Source of the DNA: Ascaris suum
Lineage: Eukaryota; Nematoda; Chromadorea; Rhabditida; Ascarididae
Length of the DNA stretch: 64,000 bases
Assembly (NCBI GenBank): GCA_013433145.1
Contig: CM024170.1
Span: 7,858,366-7,922,365, forward strand
Direction of reading: 5' to 3'
In this document: in pieces, positions 1-10,813 of the stretch
Position numbering within the stretch: the first letter of the stretch is position 1
Layout: each line of letters opens with the position of its first letter
Translations under genes and position numbers: made by a program
Notes under the pieces: model-generated
Told to the model about the DNA's origin: nothing
Databases searched by the model: none
Seen by the model: the letters and a program-made list of their open reading frames with translations, nothing else

Positions 1-93
1 TATTTGCAGTTTGGCGTACCCGCTTCTTGGAGAATTCACTTGCCTTTTCCTGTCTCCCTCCCGTCACCTCCCCTTATCAGTTCATGAAGGCAG

Positions 94-1050
94 GAGGTGG
101 GGAATGTTATTCTCAACCGCGATAGGGCCACCGCAACAAAAGTTACTAACATTAAGGCGTGCTTTTGGTATGGCATTGGCAGCATTGCTTATATCATACC
201 TATGTCAATGATTGTGATCGGGCTTCTGAATATGGAGCAGTGTGCTGTCGAGCCGTACCTCCCGAAGTGGCTGATCTGGATGGGTGCTTCTTTGTCAAAT
301 ACGCTGTTGAGCATTTATAAAGTATGTTGTGCGAAAGAGGCGCCACTATCTGGCACTCATCGGTTGGACTGGATATTCTCCGGATTTATTACCATGCTTG
401 CTTGGTTAGTAAAAATTCGGTTAACCGCTAGCAGCAACCCACTTCGGTTATGAAATGGATTGCAGCGAATTAATTTACCAGTTCATCTTGCAACTATATA
501 ATGGCATTAGATTTTTGATGGGAGTTTTGATGTCCAATTTTTGATATTTCACCAGACGCACACCGGCTGGCTCCACAAGTCATCCGCATATTGCAAATTC
601 AGTTTCCGATTCACAAATATATGTCGATCTCGGCCATTCTCGAGAAACGAAGTGAGATTTCTTATGCAACCCTTCAGCTAAGCAGAACTCAGACAACTAC
701 AGGACTCAAATCAAATCGCTCGTTCTTTTGTGCCACGAGTGAGTCTGCATATCTGCTTCACCGAGGTGAACTGCGTACAGGACCGAACTGATGGACTTTC
801 TGTTCAGGCTCTTATTGGTTGTACGGGACGTTTGGTCGTGCACAGTTCACGATGTCTGAATACACCGACTACTGCGATATTCTCACCTACGGCAGCGTTT
901 TTGTGATAATTTTACTTATATACGTAATTCTATTTGTACTTTGCTGTGTTTTTTGTGTGTGTTGTGGAGTGGTGTGTTGGAAATCGAAAGTGGATCGTGA
1001 ACGGTACCAGGTGGCTAATATGGTGCAAACAGCAGTATCATCGCTATGAC
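94..1050 (+). CDS. TMEM272-like multi-pass membrane protein, 3' exons
   Basis: Two coding segments of a small membrane protein. Segment 1 runs from about 94, after a plausible acceptor ending AAGGCAG, to about 411-418. It reads ...ACFWYGIGSIAYIIPMSMIV, then a segment ending in NMEQC and VEPYLPKWLIWMGA. That pattern (hydrophobic helix, short C-x-V-x-x-Y-[IL]-P turn, second helix) is what I know from TMEM272-like proteins. Segment 2 starts at 808 after TGTTCAG and ends at the TGA at 1047-1049. It reads SYWLYGTFG..., YTDYCDILTYGSVFVIILLI and a Cys-rich membrane end (FVLCCVFCVCCGVV), which fits the last helix of the family. The joint between the two segments is off by one base with the GT donors I can see (near 411 and 418), so either the true donor is elsewhere or the gene is damaged. 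Earlier exons lie outside the window. Function unknown. Confidence 0.6.
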
Positions 1051-1925
1051 AATATTACTGCTTTTAAATTTTTCGTTGCATTCAGCGCGCAATTAAAATT
1101 CTGCTCAAACGACTCTTAGCCTTTCATTGTTTGCAACGTCCAGTTTTATCGTTTGATAGGAATTCGTGCAAAAATTTTGCGTAGTCAAATGCGGTAATTG
1201 CGATAGCCTCATCAAGCACAGATCACAGCATATTTGGAAGTGCTGCTATGTTCGTACGGCGACAAGCAGCACGCACCTCCTCCATATTATTGTGCCTCTG
1301 TGTTGCATAAGCGGATATTACACGGTGAGAATGGTTGTCCAAAAAACTTCGTTGAAATGCTGTTATATTTTACGGGTCATGTTCGCTTTCAATTTCACCA
1401 CGATTTCCTTTGAAACGAGGAAATAAGTGTGTGTATCCAGTGACTATTCACATGAATAAAGAGTATATAATTTGTCGCTCGTCAATTTAGAGCATCGATA
1501 TATTGTTAGTGACGTAAATCGGCAAGAGTGCAGCTCAGTTTAAAAGTTTTGAAATGTAAGACCAGAATAGCGGTGGCCTTATGTGATCTGATCCGGAATT
1601 CCAGCAGGACGTAGGGACTTATTGAATCTTGTGACATATTGACCTGCGCCATCTCTTTTCAACTTTTTATACCGTATTTTATTTGACTCTAGTTCCTAAG
1701 GCGTTTCATCACGGCTTCCTTGAACTCTTCTGTCAACACTGTATGGTGTGGGGCAAAAAATACACCTTCAAAGATGCTTTAGTTTTTGTCTGTTTATGCG
1801 AAAATACCTGCCAATTTTTCAGCTCTGTATCATCAGCTCGTTTGTTATTAAACAGCAGTTGTGAACTGGAAGTTCCACCTGCTCATCTTGTCGGGACAAA
1901 ACCAAATTGCAGTCATATATGGATG
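1051..1925. other. 3' UTR and intergenic sequence
   Basis: The likely 3' UTR of the TMEM272-like gene runs to about 1475. Beyond that I see AT-rich sequence with no convincing exon, RNA gene or repeat. Confidence 0.4.
1455..1460 (+). terminator. poly(A) signal AATAAA after the TMEM272-like gene
   Basis: An AATAAA hexamer lies about 400 bases downstream of the TGA at 1047-1049, inside CATGAATAAAGAG. It is the first canonical signal after the gene, so it is the likely 3' end, which would give a 3' UTR of roughly 430 nt. Confidence 0.45.
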
Positions 1926-2680
1926 ACAGGAAAGAAAACAACAAGGTCGCTGGTTCATTAGAAAAATGAATAGCAGGATGAACAACCACGATGTACGTGG
2001 AATAAAATTCGCAAGCAATACAAGCCTGTCATAACACCAACAATATAAAAGCAGTAAATAGAACAACGGCAATATAAGAAAGGACAAGAATTCGGGGGCA
2101 GTTTGTGCGTCGTGAACTATATACGCTATGGGCATTATAAAGCTGCTTTATAAATGAAGGTCCTGTAACAATTATGGCAGGGCTTGACATACGAAGTTCA
2201 GTACATGCATTTTCACGAGAAACGAGATGTTGGACGATTGCGCTTGTGCCAACCATCTGGTTGTCCGATGAATATCAAACCACCAGTGCCGAACACATCC
2301 GGATTTATAGATTTTCACAGCGAACTGTGTTCTTGGCTCGACTCGATATTTCTTTATTTATGTTTTTCAACTTCTCTGCTGCACTCGAAACTGCTCGAGA
2401 TCTTCAGCAGTAAACGATATATAAATGTAAATTGGCCCGATCTGAAGACGGTTCGTCCACTTGCACCTCTTCTTTTCTCAACCAGTCTGTACCAACCTCC
2501 TGGTTGGTTCGTCCCCAATTTGTTCACAAAGGGGACACTTCCTAGCTTTGCGATTGCCGACAACTCAAACTCGGGTAGTTAAACCTTGATGCACTCTTAC
2601 ACGACACCAAAACGCGATGTAACTAAGAAACGAACACAAGAACATCACAAAACATGACCTGAGATAGCTGAGCTAGCTTT
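1926..2680 (-). repeat. SL1-carrying dispersed repeat, copy 1 (minus)
   Basis: Read on the minus strand, this is a diverged copy of the repeat at 17411-18130. Homology starts about 85 bases before an SL1-like 22-mer (2564-2585, two differences from SL1) and continues about 640 bases after it. Shared blocks include the stretch just after the leader (AATCGCAAAGCTAGGAAGTGT here) and a segment coding IVTGPSFIKQLYNAHSVY, against IVTRPAFIKLLYCAHSVY in copy 2. In this copy the conserved reading is split over two frames (2029-2256 and 1848-2135, both minus), so it is broken. It lacks the clear AATAAA present at the end of copy 2. The element class is unknown to me. Confidence 0.75.
2564..2585 (-). 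other. SL1-like spliced-leader sequence (2 mismatches)
   Basis: On the minus strand the 22 bases differ from nematode SL1 only at leader positions 8 (T to C) and 14 (A to G). The next bases are TTGTCGG, not the GTAAAC-type donor of a real SL RNA gene, so it is not a functional SL RNA gene. Its position inside the repeat matches that of the exact SL1 copy at 17487-17508. Confidence 0.8.
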
Positions 2681-2685
2681 CTGCT

Positions 2686-5600
2686 GACGCGTTAACGAAC
2701 TAGATGCGAAATTACAGTAAAGAGATCGCTAAGCATCAACACTGCTGACAACCAATAATGATGACAAACAAGTTGAAAAGAGAAGTTTAAGAACAAAATA
2801 ATAGAAAAAAAACAATGCTGACAAAAGTGACGGAGTTGCGCTTCCACAAGAACAGCAACACTGCTTTACTGAAAGGATATAGTCGCTACAGCAGGAAGTC
2901 AGACCTGACTGTTTCATGAGTTATGCGTTGAGATGCATGCCATTTTCATGTATCTAGCAGTTAGATAACTCACTCGCTTGTCTTCGCGATACATCTGGAG
3001 AATACCTCAGATGGATAAAGTGTAACATTCACGAGGTTATTCATACGGATGCAACAAACTTATGAACTGTTAGCTTAATTCACCGCTATTTGTATAGCAG
3101 CAAAACAGTCATCGAATGAATTTATCATATTAGAACTTAATCGGCATCGGATTACTCAAAGCAGCATCGCCTGCTACGATATATCGCTACTCATATGGCG
3201 AAAAATATTCACGACGCAAAATATATAGAAGTGGCTGAAACCGCGGATCCCGACCAACTGCCGCAGGAATAGACTGAGCGCCGCACGATCGTCGGCGTCA
3301 CCGATCCCCACGTCTTCGTGCCAAATGCACGTCGCTGAGCGCCACCCACAGAAACAGACGTATGCGCCACGCGACGATCGGCCACGTCCGGCGTATTACT
3401 TATTTTATTCATTTCAACCTTCGAGATGGGAAAACACAAAAGAACGTGAGTACAATCACAAAGAAGTTAGCAAAACAGGCAATGGGAGAACCAACGAAAG
3501 GAGAAATTCGAAACTTCAACGAAGCGTTCAGGCGAACGGATATCAAATACCTTCGCTTTCATTATGGAGAAACGAAAGATTATCGCATTAGCGATATTGA
3601 CAGGAAAATGAAACTGATAGCTGTACATTGCAATGTCTGTGTTGCAACATTTTGACAAATTGAAACTGATGCCACGTTTATTTTACTACTGGCCATGACT
3701 TGCTTATCTGCCTGGTCCATTTCGAAATCCAGGAAATCTGCGATTATTCTATAAATTTTTACACGTTAACCTTCATCTAGGTAATATCCAGATTTGGAAA
3801 CCAACAGGCTTAGTAATGGAGTTAGCGCTGTCGTATCGCATCCCTAGCACCTTGAGATATGTAAATAAGAAGCTTTAATTTCACTTTTCCGATGTGCCAT
3901 TTAGCTAGGCATAATCCCCAAAAAGCTAACATGAATTTCTCAAAGTTGAACGAGTAACTGCTATGTTCCCCACAAAATTAAAAAACAAACAACTCGAAAG
4001 CGATCGTGGTGTCCGTGCCGTCGTTAATAAATAAGAACTCATCTGTGCTATAGTATTTCCTGCACCTCGAAGGATTCGTAAGGTGTGCTCTTATTTACTC
4101 CGATTAATTATAGAAAAAGTTCAAGATGTAGGTTACCAGCACCGTTGCGAAGAACAATGCGCATAGCAGAATTCCAATCAGCAAAGTCAAAACATTCAGG
4201 CGAAGTGAAGCGACTCTCGATATGCTCTGGAAACGAATTCTTCGACTTGAAGTATACCGATTCTTCCCTCATATTTCTCTCCACTAAATATATGCGACGA
4301 GCTTGAAAGTTATTCTTGGTGACGGTTAGGAAACATCAACTGGCCAATCTACGACTAGCCATACCGATGAACGAGGCCGACAAAGATGCTCTGAAAGCAC
4401 GTAGACAATTTGGGGAATGAAAAACACTATGCTTCGATTTAATTATTTCGCCTGAAGAAACAAACAGCTTTTGTTGCAACGCTGAAAAATTCAGCTTCGA
4501 GACACACCATATATGCATTTAGCAGCATTCCATTGCTGCGCGTGTCGCGTCTGATATCGGGAACAACGCATTTCGTTTAAACCTTCCTGAAAAGTTGTTT
4601 GGAATCGTCTATGTATTGTGATTCGCATTTTCCTCGATACTCCTCGTTGCAATGACACTGAAAACAAAGCACTTTAGCCGATTGAGTGCACCCAATGCAA
4701 AATCATAGGACCAGATCGACCATGGATCTGCTAACTATCAAGCCCCCATTCAATAATTCACTCTGTAGGTAGATTCTTGGTGGCTTTCACCGCTTCTTTG
4801 TATTTAGAGTGGTGCTGCTCGAAAGTCTTGTGCTATGTCCTCACTTCGCATCAGTTGATGTACGGGTAGCGCTCAACGACTGCTGAGTGCTGCAATCACG
4901 TAACAACCAGTACCGCATTCATTAATATCACTCCAACAATGAAACAGCGTGAAGCATTTTTCAGATCCATTCTTAAGCGCTACAGACCTTCGGGTCATTT
5001 AACAATTTCTGACATTTCCATATGAAGAAACATCCTTCAGATTCCTTCTACAGAAGAAATAATTTTGCATTTATTTTGGCCTCAGTGTTTGCAGTGAGTT
5101 ACAATTAAAAGAAATCGTCTGCCGGCAGATGCTGAATTTTCAACATTCATTTTCTATTGATTTCTTTCCTGCGGAGGAAATGATGAAATTAATCCCAAGC
5201 TTGCGACAGTCCACTATTCTTTCCTTCGTAGACCCTCGCCTCCGCGGTTTCTTGCAAGGGAAGGAGAAATTACTGGGCAAACGAAGAAAAACGCTCACAC
5301 ACATGTCCATGGGAATGACATCACAACAGCTCATTTCTTTAAAAAGTTGCAAAAACCGTGCAAAAAAGATGCATACCGGCGTCATCTCCAAAATTGCATT
5401 TGCGAGAGGTTTAACGCTATTCCAACCCAGACCAAAGGGGACTGAGTAACCTGCATTGCTTTCAATGCATGGCGATTACTAACACGCATGGCCACCTGGT
5501 GCGCACAAAAATGCTCAGTGTAAATAAATTTCTTATCGCCATCTTTTCTGCAAGGAAGTTTGAATGTTTTTCAAAAGAGGCAAATTTATGTTAGGATTCA

Positions 5601-6611
5601 ACGTAACGCCCACATTGCAGCGTAATGGCAGGCTCGACATAACAGTTATCAGTTCAGCCAAGCTGCAGCCCACTTCCGTTATATTGCGGCAAATAGCATT
5701 TTTAAACTAGGAAATGGGTCACCGAAATCTTCGACAGAATGAAACAAAGATCGGCTCAGTTCAGCGGTGGGCGAAGAGAAGTTTGTGCTGCACCAGTCCC
5801 GGGTAGTGTGCAGAATACAAGAGAAAAAAGCAGGAAATAGTATTCAAGCATATTGATTTGAGCTTTTCCCCAGGTCTTCCGACTATTTGCGTTCGTTGCT
5901 GATATATGTTGTTGGAAACTTACAAAATGGCGGCAGAAAATTTAGCTTTAGCTTTTCCAATTTTTGTCTCTCTTTCACCACCCCTCCCCCCTTCCCCTCC
6001 CAGCTACCTTTTTCTTCCAACGGATGGCGGTGTGCAGTTTTGCGAGGAAAACGGCTCCGCAAACACAAGTGGAAGCAATTTATTGTACGGAAGCAGGACG
6101 GACTCTCATGCGAGGGGATTCCTTTCACACACCGATGCTTTTCACACCTGCAGCTCCCCGTAAGAAGGATTTTCGTTTTGAACATGAGCTGGCCAGCTTA
6201 CTCGTGAGTTAGCTTACGAGCATTGGTGCAGTGGTGTCACAAGAATCGTCTAATTTCTTTGCGTTGCGCGTTATCCCGAACCGACTGGAAGCGACTTTGA
6301 TGCCACGAGAACCAGAAAGCCGACATTTTTGACCATCAGCGAGGCCGACAAAAGAGGGGATCAAAAATAAGAGAGAATAGAAACCACTAAGTATCATTCA
6401 CTTTCCGGGATACTGGCATCTTAAAAGTTGCCAACTAATCTGCACTTGCTGTGGTTGAATTGTTCATAATGATCGATGTGCTATAAAAAATTGGGGTAAT
6501 GATACGTCCAGTTGCCATGGAGACAAACCGCACCATCTGCTTGGTCTCTCATCTAAGCTTGCAAGAGGTGCCAGAAATAGTGCGCTGCTTGTGGTTGTCA
6601 GTGACAGTGCT
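2686..6611. other. Intergenic region, no gene recognised
   Basis: Nearly 4 kb without a recognisable product. A GC-richer patch at about 3230-3440 ends in MGKHKR followed by a good donor (GTGAGT at about 3445), so it could hold a short 5' exon. A patch at 5906-6163 opens with MAAENLALAFPIFVSL next to a C-rich pyrimidine tract, so it could be a signal-bearing exon. Neither has a partner exon I can find. The rest is AT-rich and featureless. Confidence 0.35.
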
Positions 6612-7614
6612 AGGCGTTAACCGAGAAAGGTTGCTAAAGGTGTTCGATATAGATGATCGGAAGATCTAGAAAGCAGTGACACACTTCCATTTCGGAGCAT
6701 TCTGCAAGCAAGCAAAAAGACGGCACTATTTACATGAGTAGCATAGCACAAGTAAAGGAAAGAAAAGTAGGTACAATTCGACTGCGGTAGCTACGCATCT
6801 GACGATTTTTTGATTACTATTATAAGATGACAGAGATGGATACTTTGAGCGTAACTCATGCAATTGCCGGTTTATCTCTCAAAGTTGTTCATATTGCGCA
6901 ATGATGCTGAAGGTCTTGCGGGACACTCGATCTCTGTAGTCGCTAACTGCCTACGAAACATTGTTTGCATTAGCAAGGAAACTAAGCTCGAGCAAATCAA
7001 GGCTGAATTTCGTTAACTCCTCAAGAGCATTTATAAACTTAATAACAAGGTTTCACTTACTCCAACCGTAACCCACCATATTTCTAAAACGTACCACCAA
7101 AGCAATCCACTGGCAGCCTAGGGAAATTTTTCTGCGTTCACCGTCTTGTTGAAGCTGCCCTTTTTAAAAATATGTGTTCGTTTTACCTTTTCTTTAGGAA
7201 CATCCGTCGCTTCAGTAAAGGGCTACCTCTCGACCAGTCCAATCCCCTCCATTTGTAAGAATCGTCAGAGATTCCATAAGAAATTCTTATACAATTCAGC
7301 TTTGCACCTAGTGTCGATTCACAGTGTATCAACAAATCATTTCTTTAAGCAACTGACTATCCGCATTGAATACGACAGTTCAGACTGAAATTATTTATAA
7401 TGATCGGGCTAAGACCTTTGATGTGGTCTGTAATTAAACAGCTGTTTTTGTGAATGGAAAACTATGATGTCATCGAGCTTTCTCTAAAGTGGGTCAGAGC
7501 AATCTTACGTGAACGTCATTTTTAGAATCAGAGATCGTTATTCCTGTTCATATTTGATTCCTAGTGGTGTACTACAAAGAAGCGCATTGGGTCCTGTTTT
7601 TTTTCCTCATGCAC
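6612..7614 (+). repeat. Left arm of 1-kb inverted repeat
   Basis: This arm is nearly identical to the reverse complement of 15131-16152. The outer boundary is at the GGCGTTAACCGAGAAAGG block here, which matches CGGTTAACGCC at 16141-16151. The main difference is an indel of about 20 bases near 7275 (left) and 15460-15490 (right). The inner end lies within a reverse-transcriptase fragment, at 'GGGTCCTG' plus a T-run. The arms are separated by about 7.5 kb that includes TIL gene A. Confidence 0.9.
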
Positions 7615-8060
7615 ATTAACGATGTTCCAGCGATTTCAAGTAATACCAGGTTCTTTGTCGGGGTTCTTGAAAATTATCGCCCTTTTCGTGGCCCTGCTGA
7701 TGGCTTCCATTTTCTGCAAGAGCACCTTTGGCATTTGTCATTTTCTCAACATGAAGGCATCAAATGCTTCCCACGAAAAGGTCATATGCTTCCTATCAGT
7801 TTCTAACATGAATTTCTCCATTGGTATTCGTGGCTTTGGTATTATAATTGACTCTGAACCTCACTGGAGATTGCAGTGTTCTACTGTTGCTCAAATGTAT
7901 AAAACTGTAAACTATATTCTGCGCGCTTTGCAGCACAGATGTAACAGCAGTGTCAAAATGCTTTCATTGGCCGCTGCTTGGTGTATGAAAGGGGTCCCTT
8001 GGATGGAAGTCCTAGCGAGGGACCTACCAGTGTTCCCCAGCAACGTGATGTGAAGAAACA
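7503..8060 (+). mobile_element. Non-LTR retrotransposon reverse transcriptase fragment (R1), broken
   Basis: From about 7560 one frame reads SGVLQRSALGPVLF, then HINDVPAISS. This matches the non-LTR RT motif S-G-V-P-Q-G-S-x-L-G-P-x-L-F followed by x-I-N-D. Further on, after a frame change, come DSEPHWRLQC and KTVNYILRALQ, a typical RT C-terminal block. The conserved FADD-type active-site region is degraded near 7650-7690. Its 5' part is also present in the right arm of the inverted repeat. The same family appears at 35450-36460 and 47930-48840. It looks CR1/jockey-like, but the clade cannot be fixed from this. Not functional. Confidence 0.7.
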
Positions 8061-10756
8061 TGTCTCGGCAGCGACGGGAGATGTTTTCATGCCGCTAAGG
8101 CATCTGTGAGAGAATTTTCGCACTGTGAAAATCTCCCGCAAGTTTGCGAGTCTAGAGGCAGTGCGAACACTCTCTGAATCTAAAATGCACATTCAAAATA
8201 ATTATGAGATGGCCTATAGATAACTGTAGGCCTAAGATATTCAAGCGTCTGTGATTGTCCCTGTTGTATTCGAAGAACATCAGTGGCAAAATGCCAGGGA
8301 GAAGCCTTACTCCAACTTCACGAGCCCTTTTGGAAATCCAAACACGAATTTGGGGGGTCCTACTTCATGTTTTCCCCCGGAGTTGCCCAAGGATTTTCCA
8401 GTCGACGGTTAGTACTATCGTGCAATAATACCGCCATTACTCACCACTGCCATTATTAATAGCGCCAGTAACAGTGGCAGAAGTGGTAGTTGTGCCATTA
8501 GTCGTAGTACTGCTGGTAATAAACAGCAAAACTCCTACAAAAGATCCCAGCAGTGTTGTCAGTGCTGCTAGCAATACCATATTCCTATGTTGGCGGTAGA
8601 AGAAGATGGTTAGTAAATAAAGATGCTAATACCGACTTATAATATCAAGCAATAATAGTATTACTAGTATTACTATAATAGTAATAGTATTACTAACTTT
8701 TTTAGTATTATTGGTGATAATATTACAGCACGCACAAGCAGCACCAATACCGACTAGAAGCAGCGCAACGAACAGTGGTGTTGCTAAATAATCACGGCTA
8801 TCGGACCTTCGAAGAGACCCTCAGTGTAGAGGATGTCCGAAGCGACACGAAAACAACTCTTTGTTTGCCTTTGCTATGCAAAAGAGTCAGGGAAATGAGT
8901 GGGCAGAAATTCTGCTTCTGACTCTGAATGCATGTGAAGGGAAACCACACCTAGCGATTCGAAGCAGGGAAAAAGAATCAAAAGTTTTGCTCCTATTTCT
9001 CTCAGCGCGAGCAGCCGACAAGCAGATTCAACTCCACAATCGCGAGAGGACGACTTCTGAAGGACACTTGTCGTTGAAGTCACCTGTCACTGTTTGAAAT
9101 TTACCCCATAAACATTTATACAAAATATATTCTAATACGAGTTTAAAAGCGTATTTTCCATGCATGCTTTGCGATGAAAAGAGAAGTGAAGATAGATTGT
9201 GGCAACAAGTTGGCGAGTTAATAAAGCTCATAATCTCTTACAATTATTATGAGTTGATAGATAAAATCAAATGCTTCATTTATTATTCGCTGCGTTAACG
9301 ATACATACGAGCCACATTTCCTTATTAACATTCCTCGACACTAACATAGTGATAATGTAATTCCAGACGACGTTATGCTATATAGAATGAAATGGAAGAA
9401 CTGCATCTGAAGCGCCTCAAGCCTTGTTGACGATTTCCTGAATGCATCGATCACTTATCACTAAATGTCTTCAGGTAAACCTCAACGGTCACTTCATTGT
9501 AATCAGCCGTGTTGTATTCGTAGTAAAAATATAACTAGCCCACTTGTTGTGCATCTGCAAAGTGAACGCCATGAAAGTCCACAACTATTCCACTGATTCG
9601 CCAATAACACGGTAAGCGGTGTCAACAGTTACTTGGGGACTGCCAGAGCAAAGTGTTAAAGCAAGATGAGCGGGTGCAAAGGGTCGAATGAGGTGCAGAT
9701 GGGCACAGCGGTCAAGTTGGTAGTTTATGCCACTGTTAAAGGCATTCCTCCACGTCAAAGAGATCAAACAATCACAAAAGTTGACATTTGTTAGGAGTTC
9801 CTATCACCAGCAGCCACTATTCTGATTTCAACCTATCGCTTCAACTGCACTCGATCCATTCTGCAATATATCAGCGCTTGACGAACACTGATTTGGTTTA
9901 AAAGGTGAACCAAAGGCAGTTCTGATGTCAGAACCCCACCATGACTGCATGCATATACGACTGACGTGATTTTATGACTCATAAAACGATTTCGACAGCC
10001 TACAATCGGAATTCGATATGCTTTTTCATCGAGTGAATCAGTTTTCTAGCATGTGATCCATCTGTGCCCCTCCTCATAGAACGAGTAACTTGAATAACAC
10101 ACATGAGCTTGAGCATGTCGCTTCTGATGAAACAAATTGCACTCATAAGTCTCCATGCATACCGTATGTACGTTTACCTACTGGGTTGTTCATGTTGACG
10201 GTGTTTGACGCAAATAGGGTAAAGACGAGGCCATGAGAAGGCTGACCGAATTTGGCATGTTGTTCCCCGAGCATTGCGCAATAAAAAATTATAAAGGGTT
10301 AATGGAACCTTCTTGGTTTCAACGGCAACGCATAAAACACAAACCAAAAGTACCAACGATGCAGGAGAAGAATAAGATTAACTTCAATTGTGACAGACTT
10401 TAAAGCTGCATAAGTGCGGGAGTAGGTATAACAACTTTTATACGAGTTTACTATAAGTTCCAAAGTAGCTGTATTCTGAGATGTGACTTTAAAAGTTCAT
10501 AAAGGTCGCATAGTGCAAAAAGCAACGGCCTTAAGATTTCGCACTTCTTGCGCACTCTAAATGGGTCGAGTGCTTAACTAGTGCACATTTATTTTGCTCC
10601 TTTCTCGTCAATTCTCAACGGGTCACTTCGTTATTGCAAAAAGAGCGATATTAAAAACCCGTTTTTGTGCATGATGTTGACTGCAGTGTTCATCGAGTGA
10701 TGCAGAGTAACAAGCAAAGTGACGAAAACGTTCCAGTCATTCAGCGAAGGCATAAG
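8061..10756. other. Intergenic region with triplet-rich patch
   Basis: From 8400 to 8770 the sequence is cryptically simple: repeated AGT/AAT/ACT/AGC triplets such as 'tattactagtattactata', with many short palindromes. A second patch of the same kind lies at 32520-33070. The rest of this interval is plain AT-rich DNA with no gene I can support. Confidence 0.4.
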
Positions 10757-10763
10757 TATAAAA
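10757..10763 (+). promoter_or_regulatory. TATA box of TIL gene A
   Basis: TATAAAA lies 57 bases before the ATG at 10814, with the following bases CGCTGACGA. The same TATA plus CGCTGACGA arrangement precedes gene B (TATATAAACGCTGACGA on the minus strand at about 22464-22480). Conservation at this place between two diverged paralogues argues for a core promoter. Confidence 0.65.
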
Positions 10764-10813
10764 CGCTGACGATAAGTATGCCGCCTCACTTCTCTCTAGA
10801 AAACGGTGTGCAA

